Assembly (NCBI RefSeq): GCF_003105115.1
Contig: NZ_QETH01000017.1
Coordinates: 1 to 64,000 of the forward strand
Reading direction: 5' to 3'
Length of the DNA: 64,000 nt
DNA from: Flavobacterium sp. HTF
GTDB taxonomy: Bacteria; Bacteroidota; Bacteroidia; Flavobacteriales; Flavobacteriaceae
Below, piece by piece: positions 18,001 through 25,486 of the stretch (within the stretch, counting starts at the first letter, position 1; each line of letters starts with the position of its first letter). The notes below the pieces were generated by a model. The model had not been told where the DNA came from and did not search any database. It saw only the letters and a list, made by a program, of their open reading frames with translations. The translations under genes and the position numbers were made by a program.

Positions 18001-18073
18001 CAGCAGCAAAAGTTTGATTTTCTGCCCAATACTTCTGCCATTTGGCGTCTATTTCGTTTGGATTGTACTTCAT
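15035..18073 (-). CDS. leuS: leucyl-tRNA synthetase, with an extra segment before KMSKS
   Basis: A 1012-residue class I synthetase charging tRNA-Leu. The HIGH-type motif is in GAGLHVGHPLG (near residue 50), the editing domain is central (TTRPDTIFGVTF, GTGAVMAVPCGDERD), and the KMSKS signature is EKMSKSKYNVV near residue 800. A Bacteroidota-type insertion after FNSWYCRKQGKAFD is expected. In addition, between MILGMSAFVYVY and the RHIDISLLKG strand there are roughly 65 residues that I do not remember from other flavobacterial LeuRS, which run near 950 residues. Reading frame is intact. The tail ends with the normal VIIVPGKIINLVG anticodon-side segment. Confidence 0.96.
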   Translation of the reverse strand: MKYNPNEIDAKWQKYWAENQTFAAENPESVGAEKPKHYVLDMFPYPSGAGLHVGHPLGYIASDVYSRFKRHQGFNVLHPMGYDSFGLPAEQYAIQTGQRPEDTTRVNIDGGVDKEGKQIAGYRKQLDKIGFSFDWSREVRTSNPDYYKHTQWIFIQLFNSWYCRKQGKAFDISTLVEVFAEEGNVLVEAVCDDNVAIFTAQEWNSYSEDQKEKILLQYRLTYLAETEVNWCPGLGTVLANDEIVNGVSERGGFPVIRKKMTQWSMRISAYAERLLQGLNDIDWSESIKESQRNWIGKSVGALVTFNVKNHDEVIEVFTTRPDTIFGVTFMTLAPEHDLVAKITTPEQKAAVEAYIEKTAKRSERERMADVKTISGVFTGAYAEHPFTKESIPVWIGDYVLAGYGTGAVMAVPCGDERDYAFANFFKNEKGMQEIKNIFANVDISEAAYGSKDNVEIANSDFLNGLNYKDATKKAIAELEAIGQGTGKTNYRLRDAVFSRQRYWGEPFPVYYVNGLPKMIDAQHLPIILPEVEKYLPTEDGLPPLGNAAVWAWDTKQNKVVNTDLVDNVSIFPLELNTMPGWAGSSWYWMRYMDAHNENEFASKEALKYWESVDLYIGGSEHATGHLLYSRFWNKFLKDKGFAPTEEPFKKLINQGMILGMSAFVYVYLLSTRTKEGYNKGNMAIDLPFPQKLLISKASYEQIISGIVPDEVENWVEKKYGAKSERSFDIISSNETVLTRHIDISLLKGTTDELNVDAFRSDNRYEDLNDVVILNEEEKYICNREVEKMSKSKYNVVTPDDICNEYGADTLRLYEMFLGPLEQAKPWNTAGISGVFGFLKKLWRLYFDDNGLIVNNDEPTKDNLKTLHKTIKKVAEDIENFSFNTSVSQFMICVNELSSQNCHSRAILEPLAILVSSYAPHIAEELWSQLGHTTSISKVPFPAFDEKHLIESNKEYPVSFNGKMRFTIELPLDLTAAQIEEIIMKDERTQKQLDGRTPNKVIIVPGKIINLVG

Positions 18074-18113
18074 TTCTAAGTGACTAAGATTCTAAGTTAC
18101 TAAGGTTCTAAGG
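18074..18113. repeat. 16-bp imperfect tandem repeat abutting the leuS start
   Basis: TTCTAAGTGACTAAGA, TTCTAAGTTACTAAGG and a partial TTCTAAGG follow head to tail, immediately upstream of the leuS ATG on its 5' side. It forms the whole leader next to the start codon. Confidence 0.7.
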
Positions 18114-18139
18114 CTTTTCACTAAATTAATTATTTGGCG

Positions 18140-18170
18140 CAAATTTACATTTATTGCGCATTGTACCAAA
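18140..18170 (-). promoter_or_regulatory. promoter of leuS
   Basis: On the minus strand TTTG (18167-18170), a 19 bp spacer and TAAATTTG (18140-18147) match the Bacteroidota consensus. The transcript would carry the 16-bp tandem repeat in its leader. Confidence 0.65.
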
Positions 18171-18204
18171 GCTATTTCATTGACAAACAAATAAAATAAC
18201 AAAT

Positions 18205-18234
18205 TACGTATTTACGATTAAGTAAAAATACGTA
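18205..18234. promoter_or_regulatory. inverted repeat upstream of the ModE-type gene, candidate operator
   Basis: TACGTATTTAC (18205-18215) faces GTAAAAATACGTA (18222-18234); apart from two extra A residues the arms are complementary. It lies about 55 bp before the ModE-type start, between this gene and the divergent leuS promoter. Length and spacing resemble a dimeric wHTH operator. Confidence 0.5.
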
Positions 18235-18256
18235 TTATTGCAAGAACATAATACTT

Positions 18257-18274
18257 ATTTATTCGCGAATAAAT
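18257..18274. promoter_or_regulatory. 18-bp perfect palindrome overlapping the ModE-type start codon
   Basis: ATTTATTCGCGAATAAAT is a perfect palindrome whose last two bases are the A and T of the ATG at 18273. A bound dimeric regulator here would block translation initiation or transcription, suggesting autoregulation. It is inference; no binding data. Confidence 0.55.
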
Positions 18275-18620
18275 GGCAGAAAATAAGAAATACAATATTG
18301 AAGTCCGCGTCTGGATTGAGGAAACGGAAGGTGCTTTTCTTGGAATTGGAAAAATCTGGCTTCTTGAAAACATCAGGAAAACCGGATCGATTACCAATGC
18401 CGCAAAAGAAATGAAAATGGCCTATCGCCAGGCCTGGCAACTGGTTGAAGAAATGAATCAGCGTGCCGAAAGTCCGCTGGTGGAAAAACTTCTTGGCGGA
18501 AAAGGAGGAGGCGGTGCAAAACTGACTGATGCCGGAGAAAGAGCGATAACTGTCTTTTATGAGATTGAAAAACGCATTAAAGAATTTGCCCAAAAGGAAA
18601 CCCAGAATCTGAAATTTTAA
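18273..18620 (+). CDS. ModE-type winged-helix regulator (DNA-binding domain only)
   Basis: A 115-residue protein consisting of the N-terminal wHTH domain of ModE. FLGIGKIWLLENIRKTGSITNAAKEMKMAYRQAWQLVEEMN contains the helix-turn-helix, and LLGGKGGGGAKLTDAGERAI is the wing with the Gly-rich turn typical of ModE (the span is described in parts). The C-terminal molybdate-binding MOP domains are absent, so sensing must rely on another element or a partner. It is followed by a TonB-dependent receptor and a molybdopterin-domain lipoprotein, which fits control of a molybdenum-related locus. The palindromes in front of it are candidate binding sites. Confidence 0.9.
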   Translation: MAENKKYNIEVRVWIEETEGAFLGIGKIWLLENIRKTGSITNAAKEMKMAYRQAWQLVEEMNQRAESPLVEKLLGGKGGGGAKLTDAGERAITVFYEIEKRIKEFAQKETQNLKF

Positions 18621-18715
18621 AACCCAACCTGTTTTTAAAAAAAATAATTAACCAAAAAATAATTTTTCTAATCAGCAGTATTCATTTTAAAACATACTGA
18701 AAAACACCACAATTT

Positions 18716-20719
18716 ATGAAACAAAAAATATTAATTATTTTGCTTTTTCCGTTTATCGGATTTTCACAGCAAAACAATTCAAAAACAACAGATTCCATAA
18801 AAACATCAAACGTTTTTATACTCGGAGAAGTTATTATAACCAATCATCAAAATAAAGACACTTTAAACAGGATAACATCAAAAACGATGGAATCTCAAAA
18901 TAAAATGGAAGTTTCAAAAGCATTGAATATGCTTCCGGGAGTTAGTTTAACCGCTTCCGGCCCGAGAAACGAATCCATGGTTTCAGTTAGAGGTTTTGAC
19001 TTAAGGCAGGTTCCTGTCTATATGGATGGAATTCCGGTTTACGTTCCTTATGACGGTTATGTCGATTTGGCCAGGTTCACCACTTTTGATTTGGCGGCAG
19101 TTGATGTTTCAAAAGGATTTTCATCTGTTCTTTATGGACCCAATTCGCTTGGCGGTGCAATAAACCTTGTTTCCAGAAAACCTTTCAAAAAATTAGAATA
19201 CGATGGATCACTCGGAATGATTAATGAAAATGGCTATAAAGGAAACATCAACATTGGTTCTAACTTCGGGAAATTTTATGTTCAGGGCGGATTTTCTTAT
19301 TTAGACAGAAATTCAACAAAAATGCCTTCAGATTTTATTCCGACTGCAAATGAAAATGGAGGCCAAAGAGACAATTCTTATCGGACAGATCAAAAAATTA
19401 GCTTCAAAATTGGCTGGACACCGACTGAAAAAAGTGAATATGCTATTGGTTACATTAATCAGCAGGGTGAAAAAGGAAATCCGGTTTATACAGGAACCGA
19501 CACCCAAAATTCACTTTTACTAAAACCCAGATTTTGGCAGTGGCCGAATTGGGATAAAGAAAGTTTTTATTTTATTTCAAACTCTGCCTTTGACGATAAA
19601 AACAGTTTGAAAACGCGATTGTATTTTGATCGTTTTAAAAATACTTTAGACAGTTATGACGATGCGACATATTCTGCACAAACCAAAGCGTATGCATTTA
19701 AAAGCATTTACAATGACTATACTTATGGTGGAAATTTAGAATACAACACAAAGTTTATTCCGGAAAATGATTTAAAAATTGCTTTTCATTTTAAAGAAGA
19801 TGTGCACCGCGAAAATAATCTTGGAGAACCGGTTCGTCATTTTACAGACAATACGGTTTTAGTTGGAATTGAAGATATTTATAAAGTAAATTCAAAATTT
19901 ACTCTAATTCCCGGCGTTAGTTACAACATTAGAAAAAATAAGGACGCCGAAGATTACAACAGTACAACAAAAGTAATTTCTGATTATCCTTCTGCTGACG
20001 CCAGCGATGCTTTTAACGCACAGATTGGACTGTTTTATCAATTACACCAAGATCAAAAATTTGGTGCAACAGTTTCCCAAAAAACAAGATTTGCTACTAT
20101 CAAAGACCGTTATTCCTACCGAATGGGAACTGCGATTCCGAATCCGGATTTGAAACCTGAAAAAGCTACCAATTACGAATTAAATTATACCGCCAGTCTT
20201 TTCGATAAAATTACATTTCAAACCGCACTTTTTTATAGTTCGCTTTCCGATGCTATTTTAAGTGTAAGCAATGTTGAACCCGGAAAAGCTCAAATGCAGA
20301 ATTTTGGCAAAGCAGAATATAAAGGAATTGAAGCACAATTGGATTATGCTGTTCTGAAAAATTTATCTTTCAATGCAAATTATACCTACATCGAAAGAAA
20401 AAACGTCACCAGCCCCATTATTCATTTGACAGATGTGCCAAATACAAAAGTAATGGGAACTATAAAATACAGCCCGATTAAGATTCTTCTATTAATTGCC
20501 AGTTCAGAATTTAATTCTTCAAGATTCAGCACAAGTTATGGTACACGGGTTCCGGATTATACCCTTTTGAATTTATATGCTTCTGGACAGATTTCTAAAA
20601 ATTTCAGCATAGATGCGGGCATAAATAATATTTTCGACAAAAACTACAGTCTTGTAGAAGGTTATCCGGAGGAAGGCCGTAACTTTTTTGTGACACTTCG
20701 TTTTTTTAATTCAAACTAA
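18716..20719 (+). CDS. TonB-dependent receptor linked to a ModE-type regulator
   Basis: A 667-residue outer-membrane receptor with signal peptide (ending GFSQQ). The plug domain covers about residues 45-160 (KALNMLPGVSLTASG, VSVRGFDLRQVPVYMDGIPV, VLYGPNSLGGAINLVSRKP) and the remainder is a 22-strand beta barrel ending RNFFVTLRFFNSN with the terminal aromatic strand. There is no N-terminal carboxypeptidase-regulatory domain, so it is of the siderophore/metal-chelate type rather than SusC-like. Position between ModE and a Moco-domain lipoprotein suggests import of a molybdenum- or tungsten-containing compound; this is inference. Confidence 0.93.
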   Translation: MKQKILIILLFPFIGFSQQNNSKTTDSIKTSNVFILGEVIITNHQNKDTLNRITSKTMESQNKMEVSKALNMLPGVSLTASGPRNESMVSVRGFDLRQVPVYMDGIPVYVPYDGYVDLARFTTFDLAAVDVSKGFSSVLYGPNSLGGAINLVSRKPFKKLEYDGSLGMINENGYKGNINIGSNFGKFYVQGGFSYLDRNSTKMPSDFIPTANENGGQRDNSYRTDQKISFKIGWTPTEKSEYAIGYINQQGEKGNPVYTGTDTQNSLLLKPRFWQWPNWDKESFYFISNSAFDDKNSLKTRLYFDRFKNTLDSYDDATYSAQTKAYAFKSIYNDYTYGGNLEYNTKFIPENDLKIAFHFKEDVHRENNLGEPVRHFTDNTVLVGIEDIYKVNSKFTLIPGVSYNIRKNKDAEDYNSTTKVISDYPSADASDAFNAQIGLFYQLHQDQKFGATVSQKTRFATIKDRYSYRMGTAIPNPDLKPEKATNYELNYTASLFDKITFQTALFYSSLSDAILSVSNVEPGKAQMQNFGKAEYKGIEAQLDYAVLKNLSFNANYTYIERKNVTSPIIHLTDVPNTKVMGTIKYSPIKILLLIASSEFNSSRFSTSYGTRVPDYTLLNLYASGQISKNFSIDAGINNIFDKNYSLVEGYPEEGRNFFVTLRFFNSN

Positions 20720-20737
20720 TTCAAAAACAAATTTCAT

Positions 20738-21334
20738 ATGAAAACTCAAAATTATATTATCGTTTTATTAATTGCATTTTCGTTCGTAATGTGTAATTCT
20801 CCTAAAAAAGATAAAGAAGAAACTGTTTCTACAGAGAAAACCTCAAAAACCGACAACGGCAAACACCCTGTTCTTTCAGCTGCCGACAGTTTAAAAATGG
20901 TCAACCACCAAATCGAAGTAAAAGGCGATGTTGAATTCCCTCTGCAATTAACTGTAGATTCTTTAAAAAAGATGAAAGTAGTAACAATTGATGATTTCAA
21001 AGTCGTTTGCCAAACCGGTGAAGTCAAAAAAGATGATAAAATTTGTAAAGGTGTACTTTTGAAAGATATTTTAGAAAAAGCCAAAATCAGACAAAACGGT
21101 CACAAAGACAGGAATTTTTATATTGTTGCAAGAGCTTCAGACGATTACAAAGCTACTTTTTCATGGGCAGAAATCTTCAATAATCCAACGGGAGACAATA
21201 CCTATATTTTATTTGAAGAAAACGGAAAACCAGTAAAAAACGGCGAAATGATTGCTATTTGCAAAAATGATATCAAAACCGGACCGCGACATGTTTACTG
21301 GCTTAAGAGCATCGAGGTTTATAAAGTAAAATAG
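20738..21334 (+). CDS. oxidoreductase molybdopterin-binding domain lipoprotein
   Basis: A 198-residue protein with a lipoprotein signal (FSFVMC, Cys19) and a Lys/Thr/Glu-rich linker to about residue 45. Residues 55-195 resemble the sulfite-oxidase-like Moco domain (PF00174): VKGDVEFPLQLTVDSLKKM, then VVCQTGEVKKDD with Cys91 at the position of the Mo-ligating cysteine, CKGVLLKDILEKAKI, FYIVARASDDYKATFSW and KTGPRHVYWLKSIEVYKV. The domain is on the short side and no separate dimerisation domain is present. It may bind the cofactor or a metal compound in the periplasm or outer membrane; catalysis is not established. Ends at a strong terminator. Confidence 0.82.
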   Translation: MKTQNYIIVLLIAFSFVMCNSPKKDKEETVSTEKTSKTDNGKHPVLSAADSLKMVNHQIEVKGDVEFPLQLTVDSLKKMKVVTIDDFKVVCQTGEVKKDDKICKGVLLKDILEKAKIRQNGHKDRNFYIVARASDDYKATFSWAEIFNNPTGDNTYILFEENGKPVKNGEMIAICKNDIKTGPRHVYWLKSIEVYKVK

Positions 21335-21426
21335 CTTTTTTTTAAGGTTTAAAGTGGCAGAGTGACAAAGGTTCAAAGTCGAAATGCACATTAAGATTTT
21401 TATTTAAATAGTACACTCTCAAACGT

Positions 21427-21470
21427 AAAGTTCGCAAAGCTGTATCAGTACAAAGCTTTGCGAACTTTTT
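21427..21470 (+). terminator. intrinsic terminator of the ModE-receptor-Moco locus
   Basis: Perfect 15-bp arms AAAGTTCGCAAAGCT (21427-21441) and AGCTTTGCGAACTTT (21454-21468) around a 12-base loop, ending in a T-run. Confidence 0.8.
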
Positions 21471-21479
21471 AGTGTTTTT

Positions 21480-21541
21480 AGCCATAGATTAAAGGATTAA
21501 TACCGATTTCAAAAATCATTTTAATCTTTTAATTTGTGGCT
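21480..21541. repeat. imperfect inverted repeat, AGCCATAGATTAAA type
   Basis: Arms 21480-21498 and 21523-21541 pair with three mismatches around a 24-base loop. Together with the terminator this fills most of the 357 bp gap before ftsX; the rest holds no gene I can support. The stretch 21545-21590 repeats the motif AACTTTGCG. Confidence 0.5.
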
Positions 21542-21691
21542 ATTCTCTTTTAACTTTGCGAACTTTGCGTAAAACCTTGCGCACTTAGCGGTTAAATAAA
21601 TATCAAATCGTACATTTATAGTACAAAAGTTCGTTATTAACTTTAAATAAAGAAATTCTTTATTATTTTTACCACATAATTTAAGCAGACT

Positions 21692-22567
21692 ATGAGTTCT
21701 AACTTTGATAAATTTCAAAAACGCAGGTTAATTTCCTCTTATTTTTCGGTTGTATTAAGTGTATTTCTGGTATTATTCCTTTTAGGAGTACTGGGATTAT
21801 TTATTATAAATTCTAAAAAACTGGCAGATGACTTTAAAGAAAAAATCGCAATGACGGTTTTCTTTAAAAATGAAGCCAATGACAGTGTTATAAAAGCATT
21901 TGATACAGAATTGAAAAGAGCGCCTTTTGCAAGATCATATGTTTATGTAACTAAAGAAAGAGCTGCCAAAGAACACACTGACATTATTGGTGAAGATTTC
22001 CTGACTTTTTTAGGGGAAAATCCATTGTTGAATTCTTATGACATCCATTTAAAAGCGGATTATGTAGAAAGAGACAGCATCGCTAAAATCGAAAGCCGTT
22101 TACGTCAAAACACTATGATTTCTGACATTGTTTATGATAAACAATTGGTAAATCTGGTAAATGACAACATCAGAAAAGTAAGTATGTGGATTTTGATCAT
22201 CAGCGGATTCCTGACTGTAATTGCTGTATTATTAATCAATAGTTCATTGCGTTTATCGATACACTCCAATCGATTTATCATTAAAACGATGCAGATGGTT
22301 GGTGCAACAAAATCGTTTATCCGTAAACCATTTGTTATGCGCAGCGTAAAATTGGGAATTTTGGGTGCAGGTTTGGCTATTATTGCTTTGATAGGAGTTT
22401 TATTCTACGTTGAAACTAATTTCCCGGGATTAGGAATTTTAGAAGACAAAGTTTTAATCGCATTGGTTTTACTGGGTGTTTTCGGATTAGGAGTTTTAAT
22501 TACCTGGGTAAGTACACACTTCGCAACACAACGTTTCCTTAATTTAAGAACAGACGATCTTTATTAG
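21692..22567 (+). CDS. ftsX: cell division protein FtsX
   Basis: A 291-residue FtsX-type permease: N-terminal cytosolic segment KFQKRRLISSYFSVVLSVFLVLF entering the first membrane helix, a periplasmic domain with the family strand KEKIAMTVFFKNEAND and RAAKEHTDIIGEDFLTFLGENPL, then three further helices with the conserved RLSIHSNRFIIKTMQMVGATKSFIRKPF loop. With FtsE (not in this window) it activates peptidoglycan hydrolases at the septum. It heads the order ftsX-DUF3098-uppP-truB seen in many Bacteroidota. Confidence 0.95.
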   Translation: MSSNFDKFQKRRLISSYFSVVLSVFLVLFLLGVLGLFIINSKKLADDFKEKIAMTVFFKNEANDSVIKAFDTELKRAPFARSYVYVTKERAAKEHTDIIGEDFLTFLGENPLLNSYDIHLKADYVERDSIAKIESRLRQNTMISDIVYDKQLVNLVNDNIRKVSMWILIISGFLTVIAVLLINSSLRLSIHSNRFIIKTMQMVGATKSFIRKPFVMRSVKLGILGAGLAIIALIGVLFYVETNFPGLGILEDKVLIALVLLGVFGLGVLITWVSTHFATQRFLNLRTDDLY

Positions 22568-22580
22568 TTTTAGATCACAG

Positions 22581-22596
22581 TCCCGAAGCCTCGGGA
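22581..22596. repeat. dispersed hairpin word TCCCGAAGCCTCGGGA
   Basis: One of at least eight TCCCGA-N4-TCGGGA type hairpins in this window, here just after ftsX. It lacks a T-tract. It may act in mRNA 3' processing or be mobile (see findings). Confidence 0.5.
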
Positions 22597-22695
22597 TTAG
22601 ATTTTAAAAAATGCCTTCTTCCGAAGTTCGGAATGCTCCGGCTGACAAATAAATTAAATAATCTTTGACTCAGTAAGGGTTACAAAAAAACAACA

Positions 22696-22947
22696 ATGAA
22701 AAACAACAATAAAGAAACAGACCAACATAAGCAGGAATTCCTTTTTGAAGGTATCAACTACAAAATCCTTCTGATCGGAATCGCAGTAATTGCTTTAGGA
22801 TTTATTTTAATGTCTGGCGGAGGAAGTGATAATCCGAATGTTTTTAATGAAGATGTTTTTAGTTTTAGACGTATTCGTTTGGCACCGACAACTGTGCTGA
22901 TTGGTTTTGGAATCACGATTTATTCCATTTTCAAAAAATCTAAATAA
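22696..22947 (+). CDS. DUF3098 domain-containing membrane protein
   Basis: An 83-residue protein with two membrane helices. The first starts after FEGINYKILLIGIAVIALGFILMSGGGSDNP, the second is TTVLIGFGITIYSIF, both typical of DUF3098, which occurs in Bacteroidota between ftsX and uppP. Function unknown; linkage suggests the divisome or lipid II cycle. Confidence 0.9.
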   Translation: MKNNNKETDQHKQEFLFEGINYKILLIGIAVIALGFILMSGGGSDNPNVFNEDVFSFRRIRLAPTTVLIGFGITIYSIFKKSK

Positions 22948-23020
22948 ATAAAGAAATAGATTTTAGTGATACTGCGCACAGCGAAGAAAACAATCTGAAA
23001 TCTGAAATCTAAAATTTTAA

Positions 23021-23818
23021 ATGAACACATTACAAGCTATTATTCTTGCCATTATTGAAGGAATTACAGAATTTCTGCCTGTCTCTTCAACCGGGCATAT
23101 GATTATTGCCTCTTCTTTTTTCGGAATCGCAAAAGACGATTTTACTAAACTTTTTACCATTGTAATTCAGCTAGGAGCGATACTTTCGGTTGTGATTTTA
23201 TATTTTAAACGTTTCTTTCAGACGTTTGATTTTTATTTTAAACTTCTGGTCGCTTTTGTTCCCGCAGTAGTTTTAGGATTATTGCTGAGTGATTTTATCG
23301 ACGGACTGTTAGAGAATCCCGTTACGGTTGCTATTTCTCTTTTAATCGGAGGAATTATTTTATTGAAAGTTGACGAATGGTTCAACAATCCAAATACAGC
23401 CGAAACTTCTCAGGAAATTACATATTTACAGGCTTTTAAAATCGGACTGTTTCAGTGTATTGCCATGATTCCCGGAGTTTCACGTAGCGGTGCAAGTATC
23501 GTTGGGGGAATGTCTCAAAAATTATCAAGAACAACTGCTGCTGAGTTTTCATTTTTCTTAGCCGTTCCAACAATGCTTGGAGCGACCGTAAAAAAATGTT
23601 ACGATTATTATAAAGCCGGATTTGAATTATCTCACGATCAGGTCAATCTATTGATTATTGGAAATATTGTAGCTTTTATTGTTGCCCTTTTAGCCATTAA
23701 AACTTTCATTGGTTTTCTGACCAAAAACGGTTTTAAAGTTTTTGGTTATTACCGAATCATCGCCGGAATCGCTTTATTACTGATTCACTTTTTCATTCAC
23801 CCGCTTACCATTATATAA
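23021..23818 (+). CDS. uppP: undecaprenyl-diphosphatase
   Basis: A 265-residue integral membrane enzyme that recycles undecaprenyl diphosphate to the monophosphate carrier. The family signatures are present: [15 protein letters not shown] (residues 13-27) and [14 protein letters not shown] (about 156-169), with the conserved Glu, Ser, Arg and His residues. About seven to eight membrane helices. Its stop overlaps the truB start by one base (TAATG), so the two are translationally coupled. Confidence 0.97.
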   Translation: MNTLQAIILAIIEGITEFLPVSSTGHMIIASSFFGIAKDDFTKLFTIVIQLGAILSVVILYFKRFFQTFDFYFKLLVAFVPAVVLGLLLSDFIDGLLENPVTVAISLLIGGIILLKVDEWFNNPNTAETSQEITYLQAFKIGLFQCIAMIPGVSRSGASIVGGMSQKLSRTTAAEFSFFLAVPTMLGATVKKCYDYYKAGFELSHDQVNLLIIGNIVAFIVALLAIKTFIGFLTKNGFKVFGYYRIIAGIALLLIHFFIHPLTII

Positions 23819-24510
23819 TGACTCCTGAAGAATATTTAAACGGACAGGTTTTATTGATAGACAAACCTTTAAAATGGAGTTCGTTTCAAGCAGTCAATAA
23901 ACTAAAATACCTTTTAATCAATAAAGTCGGGCTTCCAAAAAAGTTCAAAATCGGTCATGCCGGAACTTTAGATCCTTTAGCTACTGGTTTGCTATTAATC
24001 TGCACCGGAAAATTCACCAAAAGAATTTCAGAACTGCAGGGCCAGGCAAAAGAATATACCGGAACTTTTTATATTGGAGCTACTACTCCGTCTTATGATT
24101 TAGAGACAGAAATCGATCAGACTTTTCCAACAGAACATATCGACGAAGCTTTAATTCATGAAACTGTAAAGCAATTTTTAGGCGAAATCGACCAGAAACC
24201 GCCCATATTTTCTGCTATTAAAAAAGATGGTGTTCGCCTCTATGAACATGCACGTGCAGGAGAAACTATCGAAATTGAAAGCAGAAAAACAACTATTCAT
24301 GAATTTGAAATTACAAGAATTGCATTACCTGAAGTAGATTTTAGAGTAGTTTGCTCTAAAGGGACTTATATTCGTTCCCTTGCATACGATTTTGGGAAAG
24401 CAATGAATTCAGGTTCACACTTAACTGTTTTACGCCGTACAAAAATTGGTGATTACGATGTGAAAAATGCAATAGACATTACATTGTTTGAAGAAACTCT
24501 TTTGGACTAA
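23818..24510 (+). CDS. truB: tRNA pseudouridine(55) synthase
   Basis: A 230-residue enzyme making pseudouridine at position 55 of tRNAs. The catalytic motif GHAGTLDPLATGLL (Asp about residue 49) is intact, with KEYTGTFYIGATTPSYDLE, KQPPIFSA-like KPPIFSAIKKDG and the SKGTYIRSLAYDFG motif. It lacks a C-terminal PUA extension, as is common in Bacteroidota. Start overlaps the uppP stop. Confidence 0.96.
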   Translation: MTPEEYLNGQVLLIDKPLKWSSFQAVNKLKYLLINKVGLPKKFKIGHAGTLDPLATGLLLICTGKFTKRISELQGQAKEYTGTFYIGATTPSYDLETEIDQTFPTEHIDEALIHETVKQFLGEIDQKPPIFSAIKKDGVRLYEHARAGETIEIESRKTTIHEFEITRIALPEVDFRVVCSKGTYIRSLAYDFGKAMNSGSHLTVLRRTKIGDYDVKNAIDITLFEETLLD

Positions 24511-24519
24511 AAAAATTAA

Positions 24520-24549
24520 GCACATTACAAATAAACTATAGTAATGTGC
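24520..24549 (+). terminator. hairpin after truB
   Basis: Arms GCACATTAC and GTAATGTGC around a 12-base loop, 10 bp after the truB stop. No T-run follows, so it may work as a processing or weak termination hairpin. Confidence 0.45.
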
Positions 24550-24585
24550 CAACTCCTTAATTTGCTAATACCTGATTCTTTCAAA

Positions 24586-24663
24586 TTAATAGTGTGGAAT
24601 ATTTTTTCCTCCAAACAAAAATTTTGAAAATAAATCATAAAACCTTTCGAATAACTTTTTCAT
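24586..24663 (-). CDS. possible 25-residue basic peptide
   Basis: On the minus strand an ATG at 24663 opens a 25-codon frame ending TAA at 24586: MKKLFERFYDLFSKFLFGG followed by KNIPHY. The peptide would be amphipathic with basic and aromatic residues. It occupies the 358 bp gap between truB and a thioredoxin-like gene. Upstream is AT-rich with no clear -7 box. A 25-codon frame can arise by chance; listed because the gap otherwise has no gene. The rest of the gap shows only AT-rich sequence. Confidence 0.3.
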   Translation of the reverse strand: MKKLFERFYDLFSKFLFGGKNIPHY

Positions 24664-24868
24664 AATAGTGCATTTTTTAATTGTTAAAGATTAAATAAAC
24701 ACCAATAAAAAGAGTAAATCAAAAAATAAATAATAGAGGTGGGATCTTCAGCAAGATACAAAATTTTACATTTAAAAAAAACGTTTTTCTTACTTTTTCT
24801 AATGTATGATATTTATTTTCAACACATTATAAAAAACACCTCTGATTTTATGATTTTTATCTAAAGAA

Positions 24869-25486
24869 TTATAAACGGTTATATTTTATGTTTTCCATAA
24901 TCTCAATCAATTCCTGCTGAACAGAAATCCCTTTGTCTGCCAAATACCATAACTGCAAATCGGTTTTTATTTTTTCATCAATTACACCAAATTCTTTTTT
25001 ATAATTGGCCATTAATTCTGTTGCTCCTTTTGGTCTTGGTCCCCAATCTGCGCGAACAATTCCGGCTTCTTTGCAAATCACGATAACTTTTGGGATTGCC
25101 CTGCCGCCATTTGTCAGGTACTGGCTCATTAAATCATCATTTTCGTCACGCAAAACAATTTTGAGATTAATTTTATTATTGGAGCCTAAAGCCATTTTAT
25201 TCAAAATCGGAAGTATTTGTGCAGCATCACCGCACCAGCCTTCAGATAGTACAAGCCAGATATAATGATTGTTTAAATGCTGCAATTTTTCTAATATATC
25301 ATCAGAGATTTTGATGGTTTTTTCAAGACGGTTCATTCGGGCTTCGTTCAGACTGGTATAATGTGTCAGGCTTTCAGATTGCTGATCCCCGGTTGATTTT
25401 CCTTCGGATAATAAATCGGTAACTAATTTTCGGTATTCAGAATAAGAGTGACTATTGAATAGTGCTTTGGCTACAATACTTTTCAT
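24869..25486 (-). CDS. thioredoxin-family protein with a single active-site cysteine
   Basis: A 205-residue protein; the thioredoxin-like core begins about residue 60. The active-site strand reads LSEGWCGDAAQILP: Cys85 is followed by Gly-Asp-Ala instead of Gly-Pro-Cys, so it cannot form an intramolecular CxxC disulfide. The cis-proline loop RAIPKVIV and GPRPKGATELM follow. Bacteroidota have a group of such proteins with WCGDA; the role may be thiol-disulfide or bacillithiol-like chemistry but is unknown. Monocistronic, divergent from pyrH. Confidence 0.85.
   Translation of the reverse strand: MKSIVAKALFNSHSYSEYRKLVTDLLSEGKSTGDQQSESLTHYTSLNEARMNRLEKTIKISDDILEKLQHLNNHYIWLVLSEGWCGDAAQILPILNKMALGSNNKINLKIVLRDENDDLMSQYLTNGGRAIPKVIVICKEAGIVRADWGPRPKGATELMANYKKEFGVIDEKIKTDLQLWYLADKGISVQQELIEIMENIKYNRL

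Noticed and set aside
15048..18009. Many open frames opposite leuS on both strands
   Set aside because: They are shadows of the leuS reading frame; none has its own start signals, motifs or context.
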